Translations under genes and position numbers: made by a program
Shown: one piece after another, positions 24,292-32,059 of the stretch
Numbering within the stretch: position 1 is the stretch's first letter
Layout of the letters: the number at the start of each line of letters is the position of its first letter
NCBI GenBank assembly: GCA_016712315.1
Contig: JADJRG010000022.1
Location: 682,001-746,000, forward strand
DNA length: 64,000 nucleotides
Direction of reading: 5' to 3'
Origin: Nannocystis sp.
GTDB lineage: Bacteria > Myxococcota_A > Polyangia > Nannocystales > Nannocystaceae
The notes under the pieces: generated by a model
What the model was told of the DNA's origin: nothing
Databases searched by the model: none
What the model saw: only the letters and a program-made list of their open reading frames with translations

Positions 24292-25292
24292 CCGGAAGAG
24301 ATCGTAAATTTCTTCCCCAAGTAGAGCGGCCGGTAGCTCTCCTTGGAGCGCGCCAGCGAGGCGCAGCCGAGCGAGTCGCCGGTGTTGGTCAGCGCGCACT
24401 CGGCGAACGACCGGCAATACTCGCGGAAGATCAGCTGCGCCGCCCCCCGGATCGCCCGGTTCGCCTTCTCGAAGAGCACGTGCCCGACCTCGGGCAGCAG
24501 CTTCTCGCCGATCAAGAACGCCTCGGTCCGGCCCTCGATGATCAAGCGCAGCCCCGTCAGCCCCAGCGCGTCCATATGCGTGACCGCCTCCGCGATCGCG
24601 TCGAACTCCTCCAGCGCCAGCGAGTCGAGCGCCCCCTCGTGCAGCGCCCCCTCGCAGCTCGCCCGCTGCGCCAGCCACAGCGCGCTCATCTCGACCACCG
24701 CGTCCAAGTGCTCGGGCCGCAGCGCCTCGAGCCGCGCGTCGGGGTGCGCGCGCAGGAGCTGGTTGATGTCGTTGCGCTTCGACTTATAGGCGACCCCGCC
24801 CAGCTCGATCAGATCGCCGGTGCGGTAGACGAAGTCTGAAGGCGCCGCCGTGATCGTCCACCCCGCCATCTGCGGGTCAGGCCTCGCCGCCAGCGCCTCG
24901 GCCAGCTCCTCATGCACGCAGTAGATCTGCCCGCCGGATCGCCCCTCGTTGAAGCGGCGCATCATCGCCACGCACGCGCTCGTCGCCGCGATCGCCTGCG
25001 TCACCGGCCCCAGCGGCGGCAGCGGCATCAGCAGCTCGCCGTCGCGGATCGAGAACAAGCAGAGACAGCCCTCGATCACCGCGTACAGCAGCCGTTGGCG
25101 CCGCTGCCACACGATATTATTCGCGAAGCTGTAGTCGCTGATCGGCACCTGCAGCGCCGCGAACGCCTCCTCGAAGAGCGGACGCGCCGCGATCGTCAGC
25201 GGCCAAAGCGTGGCCTCGGCGAGCCCCATCGACTCGTCGGCGTTGAAGTTGTGGGTGTGGCTATGAGGAGGGACCGCGACCGTGAGCGTCAT
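24288..25292 (-). CDS. DUF2156-like (phosphatidylglycerol lysyltransferase-type GNAT) protein
   Basis: 334 residues with no membrane segments or signal peptide. The layout suits the soluble DUF2156/LPG_synthase_C fold, a tandem GNAT: PISDYSFANNIVWQRR near residue 50 is the family hallmark, then ...RTGDLIELGGVAYKSKRNDINQLLR, and an end with TGLRLIIEGRTEAFLIGEKL plus FEKANRAIRGAAQLIFREYC. Proteins with this fold transfer aminoacyl groups from tRNA to lipids or other acceptors when fused to a flippase. Stand-alone versions are mostly uncharacterised. It stands alone, convergent with the VWA gene and divergent from the GroES-like gene; the 172-bp spacer 25293-25464 shows no clear promoter. Confidence 0.8.
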   Translation of the reverse strand: MTLTVAVPPHSHTHNFNADESMGLAEATLWPLTIAARPLFEEAFAALQVPISDYSFANNIVWQRRQRLLYAVIEGCLCLFSIRDGELLMPLPPLGPVTQAIAATSACVAMMRRFNEGRSGGQIYCVHEELAEALAARPDPQMAGWTITAAPSDFVYRTGDLIELGGVAYKSKRNDINQLLRAHPDARLEALRPEHLDAVVEMSALWLAQRASCEGALHEGALDSLALEEFDAIAEAVTHMDALGLTGLRLIIEGRTEAFLIGEKLLPEVGHVLFEKANRAIRGAAQLIFREYCRSFAECALTNTGDSLGCASLARSKESYRPLYLGKKFTISSG

Positions 25293-25464
25293 AGGTTGGA
25301 AGGACCCGTGGACGCGCTGACGGCCGCTCGCGCCTCGAGAACTCTCCCGCGCAGGCTAGCGAGGACGACCCAGCGGAGCAAGGCCCCCTCCGCCGCTCGG
25401 CGCGCCCCCACCCGCGCCCGGGCGCCCTCCCGCCCCCGGAGCATCCGGGTTAGAGTCGCCCGCG

Positions 25465-25920
25465 ATGTCGCCCAAGAGCAAGAAGGCCCAAGACGGGGAG
25501 CAGAGCGCCCCGCTGATCGTCAGCGCCGCCGCGCCCCCCCGCGTCTCGCGCCACATCCAACCGCTCGGCCCGCGCGTCCTCGTCCGGGTCATCCGCGGCC
25601 CCGACCGCTCCGAGTCGGGCCTCTTCCTCCCGGCTGGCGCGAAGGACAGCCACGCCGAGGCGCTGCTCGGCGAGGTGATCGAAGTCGCCCGCACCATGCC
25701 CAAGACCGAGATCGCGCCGACCGACGACGACGACGACGACGACCGCGACGAGATCACCGCCGATCTCGGCGAGAACGTCAGCGGGATCCCCGTCGGCGCC
25801 CAGGTCCTCTTCCCCAAGGACGCCGGCATCGCCGTCCCTTGGGACGACAGCCTCCGCCTCCTGCTCGTCAAGGACGTGCTCGCGATCGTCCAGGTCATCG
25901 CCCAGGAAGAGATGCAATGA
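25465..25920 (+). CDS. GroES-like (Cpn10) protein with acidic insert
   Basis: 151 residues. The Cpn10 pattern is visible: IQPLGPRVLVRVI (beta barrel start), SGLFLPAGAKDSHAEALLGEVIEVA (mobile-loop region), GIPVGAQVLFPKDAGIAV and LLLVKDVLAIVQ at the end. Compared with GroES (about 97 residues) it has a 30-residue N-terminal extension and a highly acidic insert PTDDDDDDDRDEI. The sequence corresponding to the GroEL-binding loop is divergent. No groEL gene lies nearby. Its stop overlaps the SppA start (ATGA), so it is translationally coupled to an exported protease. It may be a specialised co-chaperone; binding to GroEL is not shown. Confidence 0.78.
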   Translation: MSPKSKKAQDGEQSAPLIVSAAAPPRVSRHIQPLGPRVLVRVIRGPDRSESGLFLPAGAKDSHAEALLGEVIEVARTMPKTEIAPTDDDDDDDRDEITADLGENVSGIPVGAQVLFPKDAGIAVPWDDSLRLLLVKDVLAIVQVIAQEEMQ

Positions 25921-28559
25921 GCCGGCGCCCGCGCGGCCTCCTCGCCGCCGCCCTCGGCCTCGCCCTCGCGGCCGCCCCTGCGCGCGCCCAGGAGCCCCTC
26001 GCTCGCGACCGCGCCGCCACCGAAGGCGTCGATCGCCCCTACCATGACTACTCGGGCGAAGGCGACGCCAGCAGCCTCGAGCTCAACCCTGCCCTGCTTC
26101 AGGCGGTCAAGGGCCTCGACCTCGCGCTGCTCGGCTACCGCAGCGTCAGCCCCTTCACCCGCGGCACCGGGATCGGCGGCTTCTTCGCCCTCAACCTCGG
26201 CCTCGGCTTCGCCGCGGGGCTCGGCGTCCAAGCGATCCGCCCCGGCTTTCAGGGCGGGATCTTCGACGCCGCCGCCGCCCGCAACCCTGAGATCACCAAG
26301 CTCTCCTTCGGCCTCAGCGGCGGCGATCACAAGCTCGCCGCCTTCGGCGTCGCTGTCCACGGCGTGCGCGCCGCCGGCGCTTGGCTCACCCGCCCCGATC
26401 TCGACGTCGGTCTCCTCCTCCGCGCCCGCAACTACGCCTCGCTCGGCGCGGCCGCCCGCTTCGGCCCCGTCGATCTCGTCTCTCAAGATCTACCGCCGGA
26501 GCTCGCCCTCACCGGCGAGATCGCCGTGCGCCCCCTCGGCACCCGCACCCTCGAGCTCGCAGGCGGCGTCCGCGCCCGCTTCGCCGCCGATCCTAGCGAC
26601 CAGCCCCTCGCCGCCCTCGCCGCCCTCGGCGTCTTCCCGCGCGCCCGCATCGCCCTCCGCTGGCAGGGGGTCGAGCTGCTCGGCGAGCTCGAGCAGGTGC
26701 GCGCCGCTGTCCTCGATCCCCAGACCCGCGACATCATCCGCAGCGCCCGCGCCCTCCGCGGCTCGGTCGCCCTCGGCTTCGCCTGGGACTTCGTGCACGT
26801 CCGCGCCGGCCTGCACAGCGGCCTCTCCGCCGGCGTCGACGGCTTCGGCGGCGCCGCCCGCTTCAGCAGCGCCGCCCAGGGCCGCGTCTACTGGCCGCGC
26901 CCGGTCGACGCCGAGCGCCTCAAGATCGCCGATCTCAGCGACGAGCGCGACCTCATCGCCACGCTCCAGCGCATCGATCGCGCCGCCGAAGCCGGCGCCC
27001 GCGCCGTCCTGGTCCTTGAGCCAGGTGAACCCAGCCTCGGCTGGGCCAGCCTGCGCGAGCTGAGGCAGGCCTTGATCCGCGTCCGGGACGCCGGCGGCCA
27101 CGTCTTCGCCTACCTCGAGGGCGCCTCCTTACGCGCCTACTACCTCGCCAGCGCCGCCGAGCAGATCTACATCCACCCCGCCGGCGAGCTCCAGATCGCC
27201 GGGATCAGCGCCACCACCCTTTATTACAAGGGCGCCCTCGACAAGCTCGGCGTCCAGGTCGAGGGCATGTACATCGACGAGTACAAGTCCGCGCACGAGC
27301 CCTACACCCGCGCCGGCCGCTCGGATCCTGATCGTCAGCAGCGCGAGGCCTACCTCGCCGCCACCTTCGATCGAGTCGTCTACGAGATCGCCCAAGCCCG
27401 CGCCCAGACCCGCGCCCAGGTCGCCGCGCTCATCGACGCCGCCCCCCTCGGCCCGGATCAGGCCCTCGATCTCAAGCTCGTCGACGCCGTGCTCCACCGC
27501 GACGAGCTGCTCAGCCACATCTCCGACAAGATCGGCGCCCGCGTCGACTTCGCCACCTTCGAGGATCGAGCCCCCGCCCGCCCCACCTGGTCCGATCGCC
27601 CCTACATCGCCGTCGTCCTCGTCGAGGGCGCGATCATCGACGGCAAGAGCCGCACCATCCCTCTGCTCGGGATCCACTTCGCCGGCGGCGACACCATCTC
27701 GCGCGCCCTCCGCGAGCTCCGCGAAGATCCTGCCTGCGTCGGCGTCGTCCTCCGCGTCAACAGCCCAGGCGGCTCCGCCCTCGCCTCCGACATCATCTGG
27801 CGCGAGGTCGAGCGCACCCACGCCGCCCACGAGCGCGATCCCAAGCGCGCCCCGCCGATCGTCGTCTCCATGGGCGACGTCGCCGCCTCGGGCGGCTACT
27901 ACGTCGCCGTCGGCGCCCGCACCGTCTTCGCCCAGCCCACCACCCTCACCGGCTCGATCGGCGTCGTCTCCCTCCACTTCGACGTCTCCGGCCTGCTCGC
28001 CAAGCTCGGGATCAACGCCGACACCCTCAAGGTCGGCCAAGACGCCGACATGTTTTCGGGGATCTACCGCCCCTACACCCCTGAGCAGCGGGCCAAGCAG
28101 ATGGCCTCCATGACCCGCGTCTACGACCTCTTCCGCGAGCGCGTCGCCGCCGGCCGCGGCCTCACCCCTGAGCGCGTCCACGAGCTCGGCCGCGGCCACG
28201 TCTACGCCGGCGTCGACGCCCAGAGCCTCGGCCTCGTCGACCAGCTCGGCGGCCTCCACGAGGCCATCGCGGCGGTCCGCGCCCAGGCCAAGATCGGCCG
28301 GCACCAACCCGTCGCGATCCGGGTCTTACCGCGGGAGCGTCGCCTCCTCGATCTCATCCTCGGCGGCGAAGAGGATCTGCTCGACGCCCGCCGCACCAGC
28401 GCGGCCGATCGCCGCCGCGGCCGCCTCGCCGAGCTCACCGGCGCCGCCCTCCCCCTCGCCGTCGATCGCGCCCTCGCCCGCCTCCCCCTCTCGCTCCTCT
28501 TCCTCCCGCAAGGCCGCCCCAGCGCCCTCATGCCCGCCGTCCTCGAGCTCGATCCCTAG
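25917..28559 (+). CDS. sppA: SppA-type S49 signal peptide peptidase with N-terminal barrel-like domain
   Basis: 880 residues from ATG 25917. A signal peptide (about residues 5-24, ending APARA-QE) is followed by a 300-residue region of alternating amphipathic beta strands (TRGTGIGGFFALNLGLGF and repeats of that style) resembling an outer-membrane barrel or PorV-like fold. The tandem S49 domains of the 67K class follow. The catalytic Lys is probably Lys457 in DEYKSAHEP and the nucleophile Ser658 in GDVAASGGYYV; LTGSIGVVS and VDQLGGLHEA are further family motifs. Classical SppA (about 620 residues) is an inner-membrane enzyme degrading cleaved signal peptides. The extra domain suggests a different membrane location or anchoring. 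Coupled to the GroES-like gene. Confidence 0.88.
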   Translation: MSRRPRGLLAAALGLALAAAPARAQEPLARDRAATEGVDRPYHDYSGEGDASSLELNPALLQAVKGLDLALLGYRSVSPFTRGTGIGGFFALNLGLGFAAGLGVQAIRPGFQGGIFDAAAARNPEITKLSFGLSGGDHKLAAFGVAVHGVRAAGAWLTRPDLDVGLLLRARNYASLGAAARFGPVDLVSQDLPPELALTGEIAVRPLGTRTLELAGGVRARFAADPSDQPLAALAALGVFPRARIALRWQGVELLGELEQVRAAVLDPQTRDIIRSARALRGSVALGFAWDFVHVRAGLHSGLSAGVDGFGGAARFSSAAQGRVYWPRPVDAERLKIADLSDERDLIATLQRIDRAAEAGARAVLVLEPGEPSLGWASLRELRQALIRVRDAGGHVFAYLEGASLRAYYLASAAEQIYIHPAGELQIAGISATTLYYKGALDKLGVQVEGMYIDEYKSAHEPYTRAGRSDPDRQQREAYLAATFDRVVYEIAQARAQTRAQVAALIDAAPLGPDQALDLKLVDAVLHRDELLSHISDKIGARVDFATFEDRAPARPTWSDRPYIAVVLVEGAIIDGKSRTIPLLGIHFAGGDTISRALRELREDPACVGVVLRVNSPGGSALASDIIWREVERTHAAHERDPKRAPPIVVSMGDVAASGGYYVAVGARTVFAQPTTLTGSIGVVSLHFDVSGLLAKLGINADTLKVGQDADMFSGIYRPYTPEQRAKQMASMTRVYDLFRERVAAGRGLTPERVHELGRGHVYAGVDAQSLGLVDQLGGLHEAIAAVRAQAKIGRHQPVAIRVLPRERRLLDLILGGEEDLLDARRTSAADRRRGRLAELTGAALPLAVDRALARLPLSLLFLPQGRPSALMPAVLELDP

Positions 28560-28637
28560 GATCCTGCGACCTGGCCGCGAAGACACCTCATCCTACCTCA
28601 AACGATCCACCCAGCCCGCCTCGTCGCCCGAGATCCC

Positions 28638-31631
28638 ATGCAAAGCCGCCGCCTCCGCGTCCTCCTCCCTCTGCTCGTCCTCCTCGCCTGCAAGCCCCCT
28701 GAGGCGACCCAGCAGCCGCCGACCGGCGACGCAGGCGGCCAAGCCCAACGAGACCCCGCCGCGATCCTCGCCGCCTCCGATCTGCCCGCCCTCCTCCCCA
28801 GCCCCCTCCCTGACGACACCCTCGGCGTCACCATCCACCGCCTCAGCAACGGCCTCACCGTCTACATCAGCACCGATCGAGAGGAGCCCAGCTTCAACGC
28901 CTGGATCGCCGTCCGCGCCGGCAGCCGCCACGATCCTGCCGCCTCCACCGGCCTCGCGCACTACCTCGAGCACATGATGTTCAAGGGCACCCGCCAGCTC
29001 GGCACCCTCGACTACGAGGCCGAGCGCCCCCACTTAGAGCGCATCGAAGCCCTCTACGGCCAGCTCCGCGCCACCGAAGACCCGGCCGCGCGCGCCAAGA
29101 TCTTCGCCGAGATCGACGCCGCCACCCAGAAGACCGCCGCCACCGCGATCCCCAACGAGCTCGATCGCACCCTCAGCCAGCTCGGGATCAGCGGCGTCAA
29201 CGCCTTCACCAGCGACGAGATGACCGTCTACATCTCCACCGTCCCGAAGAACCGCCTCGACGCCTGGGCCCGCGTCGAGGCCGCCCGCTTCACCGACCCC
29301 GTCTTCCGCCTCTTCTACCCCGAGCTCGAGGCTGTCTATGAGGAGAAGAACATCTCCCTCGACTCCCCCGAGGAGCGCGTCTGGGAGGCCGCCATGCGCG
29401 GCCTCTTCCCCGCCCATCCCTACGGCACCCAGCCCACCATCGGCACCTCCGAGCACCTCAAGAACCCCGCCTACGGCGACATGGTCGCCTACTTCCGCCG
29501 CTGGTACGTCCCCAACAACGTCGCCATCGTGCTCGCCGGCGACATCGACGCCGAGACCGCCTTACCCGCCCTCGAGCGCGCCTTCGGCGGCTGGCAGCCC
29601 CAGCCGCTCAGCCCCCCTGAGCCAGGCCAGCTCACCGGCCCCAAGGGGCGCGACTTCCGCGAGATCGTCGCCGAGGGCGAGCAGAGCGTCACCCTCGGCT
29701 GGCGCACCGCCGCCCACACCCACGCCGACGAGCCCGCCCTCGCCCTCATGGACATGATCGTCGACAATTCCGTCAGCGGCCTCGTCCAGACCGAGCTGCT
29801 CCTCCCCCAAAAGCTCCCCGCCGCCGGCTCTGGCGGCGACACCATGCGCGAGGCCGGCTACTGGACCCTCTACGGCACCGCCCGCGACGGCCAAGGGCTC
29901 GAAGAGGTCGAGTCGCACCTGATGGCCGTCGTCGCCAAGCTCAAGGCAGGCGCCTTCACCGACGACGATCTCGCCGCCATCATGCTCGCCCACGAGATCG
30001 GCGAGAAGTACAAGCAAGAGAGCATCGACGGCCGGATCTGGCCGATGGCCAGCGCCTTCATCGATCACCGCCCCTGGGAGCAGGTCGTCGGCCGCCTCGC
30101 CCGCCTCCGCCGCGTCACCCGGGAAGAGATCATCAGCGCCGCCAACCGCTACCTCACCGACGATCGCATCGTCGTCTATCGCCAGCGCGGCGAGCACAAG
30201 CCGCCCGCGATCCCCAAGCCTGTCATCACCCCAGTCGAGCTCGATCCCAGCCGCCGCTCCCCCTTCGCCAGCGAGCTGCTCGCGATCCCCGCCGCCCCCC
30301 TCGAGCCGCAGCGCCTCCGCGCCGGCCAGGACTACCAGCGCCACACGATCCCTGCCGGTCCCCTTTATTGGGCCCCCAACCGCCGCAGCGACCTCTTTGA
30401 TCTCACCTATCAGTGGGAGCTAGGCAGCCGCGAGCGCCCCTTGCTCTGCCACGCCCTCGACCTGCTCGACGCCGCTGGCGCCGGAGATCTCGACGCGGCC
30501 GCCCTCAAGCGCCGCTTCTACCAGCTCGGCGTCGACGTCAGCACCCGCTGCACCGACGACACCGTCGCGATCACCCTCCGAGGCCTCCAATCGGCGCTCA
30601 CCCCCGCCCAGGAGCTCCTCGATCGTTGGCTGCGCGCCCCTGTCTTCACCGAAGACACCGTCAAGCGCCTCTTGGACAACACCCTCAGCCAGCGCCGCGA
30701 CGCCCTCGAGGATCCCGACTTCGTCGCCTACGCCCTCTCGCTCTACGCCAGCCGCGGCGCCAAGAGCCCCTTACTCGCCGCCCCCAGCAACGCCGCCCTC
30801 CAGCGCGCCACGGGCAAGCAGCTCGCCGCCCAGCTCGCCGCCCTCCCGGATCTCGCGCACACCACCCTCTACTTCGGCCCCTTAGCGGCCGAAGACGCCA
30901 AGGCGGCGGTCGCCTTCGGCCGCGCTCACCGCCCCGTGCCCCCGCGTCCGCCCCGCAGCTATCGCCAGGTCACAGCGCCCACCCTCTTCTTCGCCCACAA
31001 GGACACCACCCAAGCGCGCGTCAACCTCACCTTCCCGCAGCCGCCCCTGCCTCGCGAGCAGCGCCCCGTCGCCGACATGCTCGGCCGGATCCTCGGAGGA
31101 GACATGAGCGGCATCATCTTCCAGGAGGTCCGCGAAGCCCGCGGCCTCGCCTACTCCGCCTACGGGGCCTACCGCTTCGGCGAGCGCCCCATCGATCCAT
31201 CCGTCTTGTACGGAGCCCTCGGCACCCAAGCCGACAAGACCCTCGACGCCCTCACCCTCATCCTCCAGCTCCTCCGCGACCCGCCCCTCAGCGCCGAGCG
31301 TTTTGAGGCCGCCCGCACCGCCGCCATCGCCGAGCACCGCAGCGACTACATCCGCGCGCGTTCTCGCCCCTACGTCGCCTATACCTGGGATCGCCGAGGC
31401 GAGCCTGAGGATCCACGCGCCTGGGAGTACACCGCCGTTCAAGCCTTAGAGCTCGCCGCCGTCCAGGGCTTCGCCGCCCGCTTCGCCGCCGCCCCGCTCA
31501 TCATCAGCGTCATGGGCGACAAGAACCGCATCGAGCTCGCCGCCCTGCGCCGCCTAGCCACCACCGTCGAAGAGGTCCCCGTCACCAAGATGGTCAGCTA
31601 CGGCCCCTTCCCAAAGAACAACCAGCCGTAA
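28638..31631 (+). CDS. M16 family zinc metallopeptidase, lipoprotein
   Basis: 997 residues. The signal ends at VLLAC with Cys18 lipidated. Two M16 repeats are present. The first has the inverted zinc motif H108-Y-L-E111-H112 within LAHYLEHMMFKGT, and the third ligand probably lies in ELEAVYEEKN (Glu229 or Glu231). The second half is the inactive partner lobe (RTARVNL-type strand TQARVNLTFPQPPLP, EVREARGLAYSAYGAY). Such pitrilysin-like proteases clear peptides in the periplasm. The separation of zinc motif and third ligand is longer than usual because of an insert around residues 126-165. Downstream there is no gene until 32060. Confidence 0.9.
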   Translation: MQSRRLRVLLPLLVLLACKPPEATQQPPTGDAGGQAQRDPAAILAASDLPALLPSPLPDDTLGVTIHRLSNGLTVYISTDREEPSFNAWIAVRAGSRHDPAASTGLAHYLEHMMFKGTRQLGTLDYEAERPHLERIEALYGQLRATEDPAARAKIFAEIDAATQKTAATAIPNELDRTLSQLGISGVNAFTSDEMTVYISTVPKNRLDAWARVEAARFTDPVFRLFYPELEAVYEEKNISLDSPEERVWEAAMRGLFPAHPYGTQPTIGTSEHLKNPAYGDMVAYFRRWYVPNNVAIVLAGDIDAETALPALERAFGGWQPQPLSPPEPGQLTGPKGRDFREIVAEGEQSVTLGWRTAAHTHADEPALALMDMIVDNSVSGLVQTELLLPQKLPAAGSGGDTMREAGYWTLYGTARDGQGLEEVESHLMAVVAKLKAGAFTDDDLAAIMLAHEIGEKYKQESIDGRIWPMASAFIDHRPWEQVVGRLARLRRVTREEIISAANRYLTDDRIVVYRQRGEHKPPAIPKPVITPVELDPSRRSPFASELLAIPAAPLEPQRLRAGQDYQRHTIPAGPLYWAPNRRSDLFDLTYQWELGSRERPLLCHALDLLDAAGAGDLDAAALKRRFYQLGVDVSTRCTDDTVAITLRGLQSALTPAQELLDRWLRAPVFTEDTVKRLLDNTLSQRRDALEDPDFVAYALSLYASRGAKSPLLAAPSNAALQRATGKQLAAQLAALPDLAHTTLYFGPLAAEDAKAAVAFGRAHRPVPPRPPRSYRQVTAPTLFFAHKDTTQARVNLTFPQPPLPREQRPVADMLGRILGGDMSGIIFQEVREARGLAYSAYGAYRFGERPIDPSVLYGALGTQADKTLDALTLILQLLRDPPLSAERFEAARTAAIAEHRSDYIRARSRPYVAYTWDRRGEPEDPRAWEYTAVQALELAAVQGFAARFAAAPLIISVMGDKNRIELAALRRLATTVEEVPVTKMVSYGPFPKNNQP

Positions 31632-31725
31632 AAAAAGGGCCCCCCCACCCCCTCAGCCCCCACCCTACGCATCCCTTCCCCCCCAGCGCCGGCCACCAGC
31701 CGAGCGCGCGGCCTCACCGCCGGCT

Positions 31726-31824
31726 GGGAGGGGGCCCGGGGGTGCCGACGAGTGGGCGCGAGGAGGCGAGCTTGCGAGCCGACGAGTCAGGCACCCGCGA
31801 GGAGGCACCCCCGGGCCCCCTCCC
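31726..31824. repeat. 21-bp perfect inverted repeat, copy 1
   Basis: Arms 31726-31746 (beginning GGGAGGGGGCCCGGGG) and 31804-31824 are exactly complementary over 21 bases and enclose a 57-base loop. The arm has G-runs that could also form a quadruplex. The structure would be a very stable stem in RNA from either strand and may terminate transcription of both convergent neighbours. Confidence 0.85.
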
Positions 31825-31940
31825 TCGCCTCAGCCCCCGCCCCCACCCTCAGCCCCCGCCCCCACCCTCAGCCCCCACCCTACGCATCCCTTCCCCCCCA
31901 GCGCCGGCCGCCTGCTGAGCGCGCGGCCTCACCGCCGACT

Positions 31941-32039
31941 GGGAGGGGGCCCGGGGGTGCCGACGAGTGGGCGCGAGGAGGCGAGCTTGCGAGCCGACGA
32001 GTCAGGCACCCGCGAGGAGGCACCCCCGGGCCCCCTCCC
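31941..32039. repeat. 21-bp perfect inverted repeat, copy 2
   Basis: Identical arms to copy 1, at 31941-31961 and 32019-32039, again with a 57-base loop. The second arm ends only 20 bases from the stop of the minus-strand phosphatase gene. Confidence 0.85.
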
Positions 32040-32059
32040 TCGCCTCAGCCCCCGCCCCC

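Larger units (their letters stand above)
31660..32058. repeat. Tandem duplication of a 215-bp intergenic element
   Basis: This non-coding spacer between the convergent M16 and phosphatase genes contains two near-identical copies of a 215-base unit: TACGCATCCC occurs at 31666 and at 31881, and all internal landmarks are shifted by exactly 215. Each copy has a C-rich leader (AGCCCCCACCC repeats), a long perfect inverted repeat and a loop with short direct repeats (CGACGAGT twice, GCGAGGAGG twice). Frames open through it are low-complexity and unlikely to be genes. It may be one family of repetitive elements dispersed in the genome. Confidence 0.9.

Noticed and set aside
22732..24678. 648-codon minus-strand open frame across the VWA gene
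   Set aside because: Low-complexity antisense frame spanning two real genes; no motif, no ribosome site.
31660..32058. CRISPR-like array
   Set aside because: Only two units of 215 bases with internal palindromes; no short repeats with unique spacers and no cas genes.
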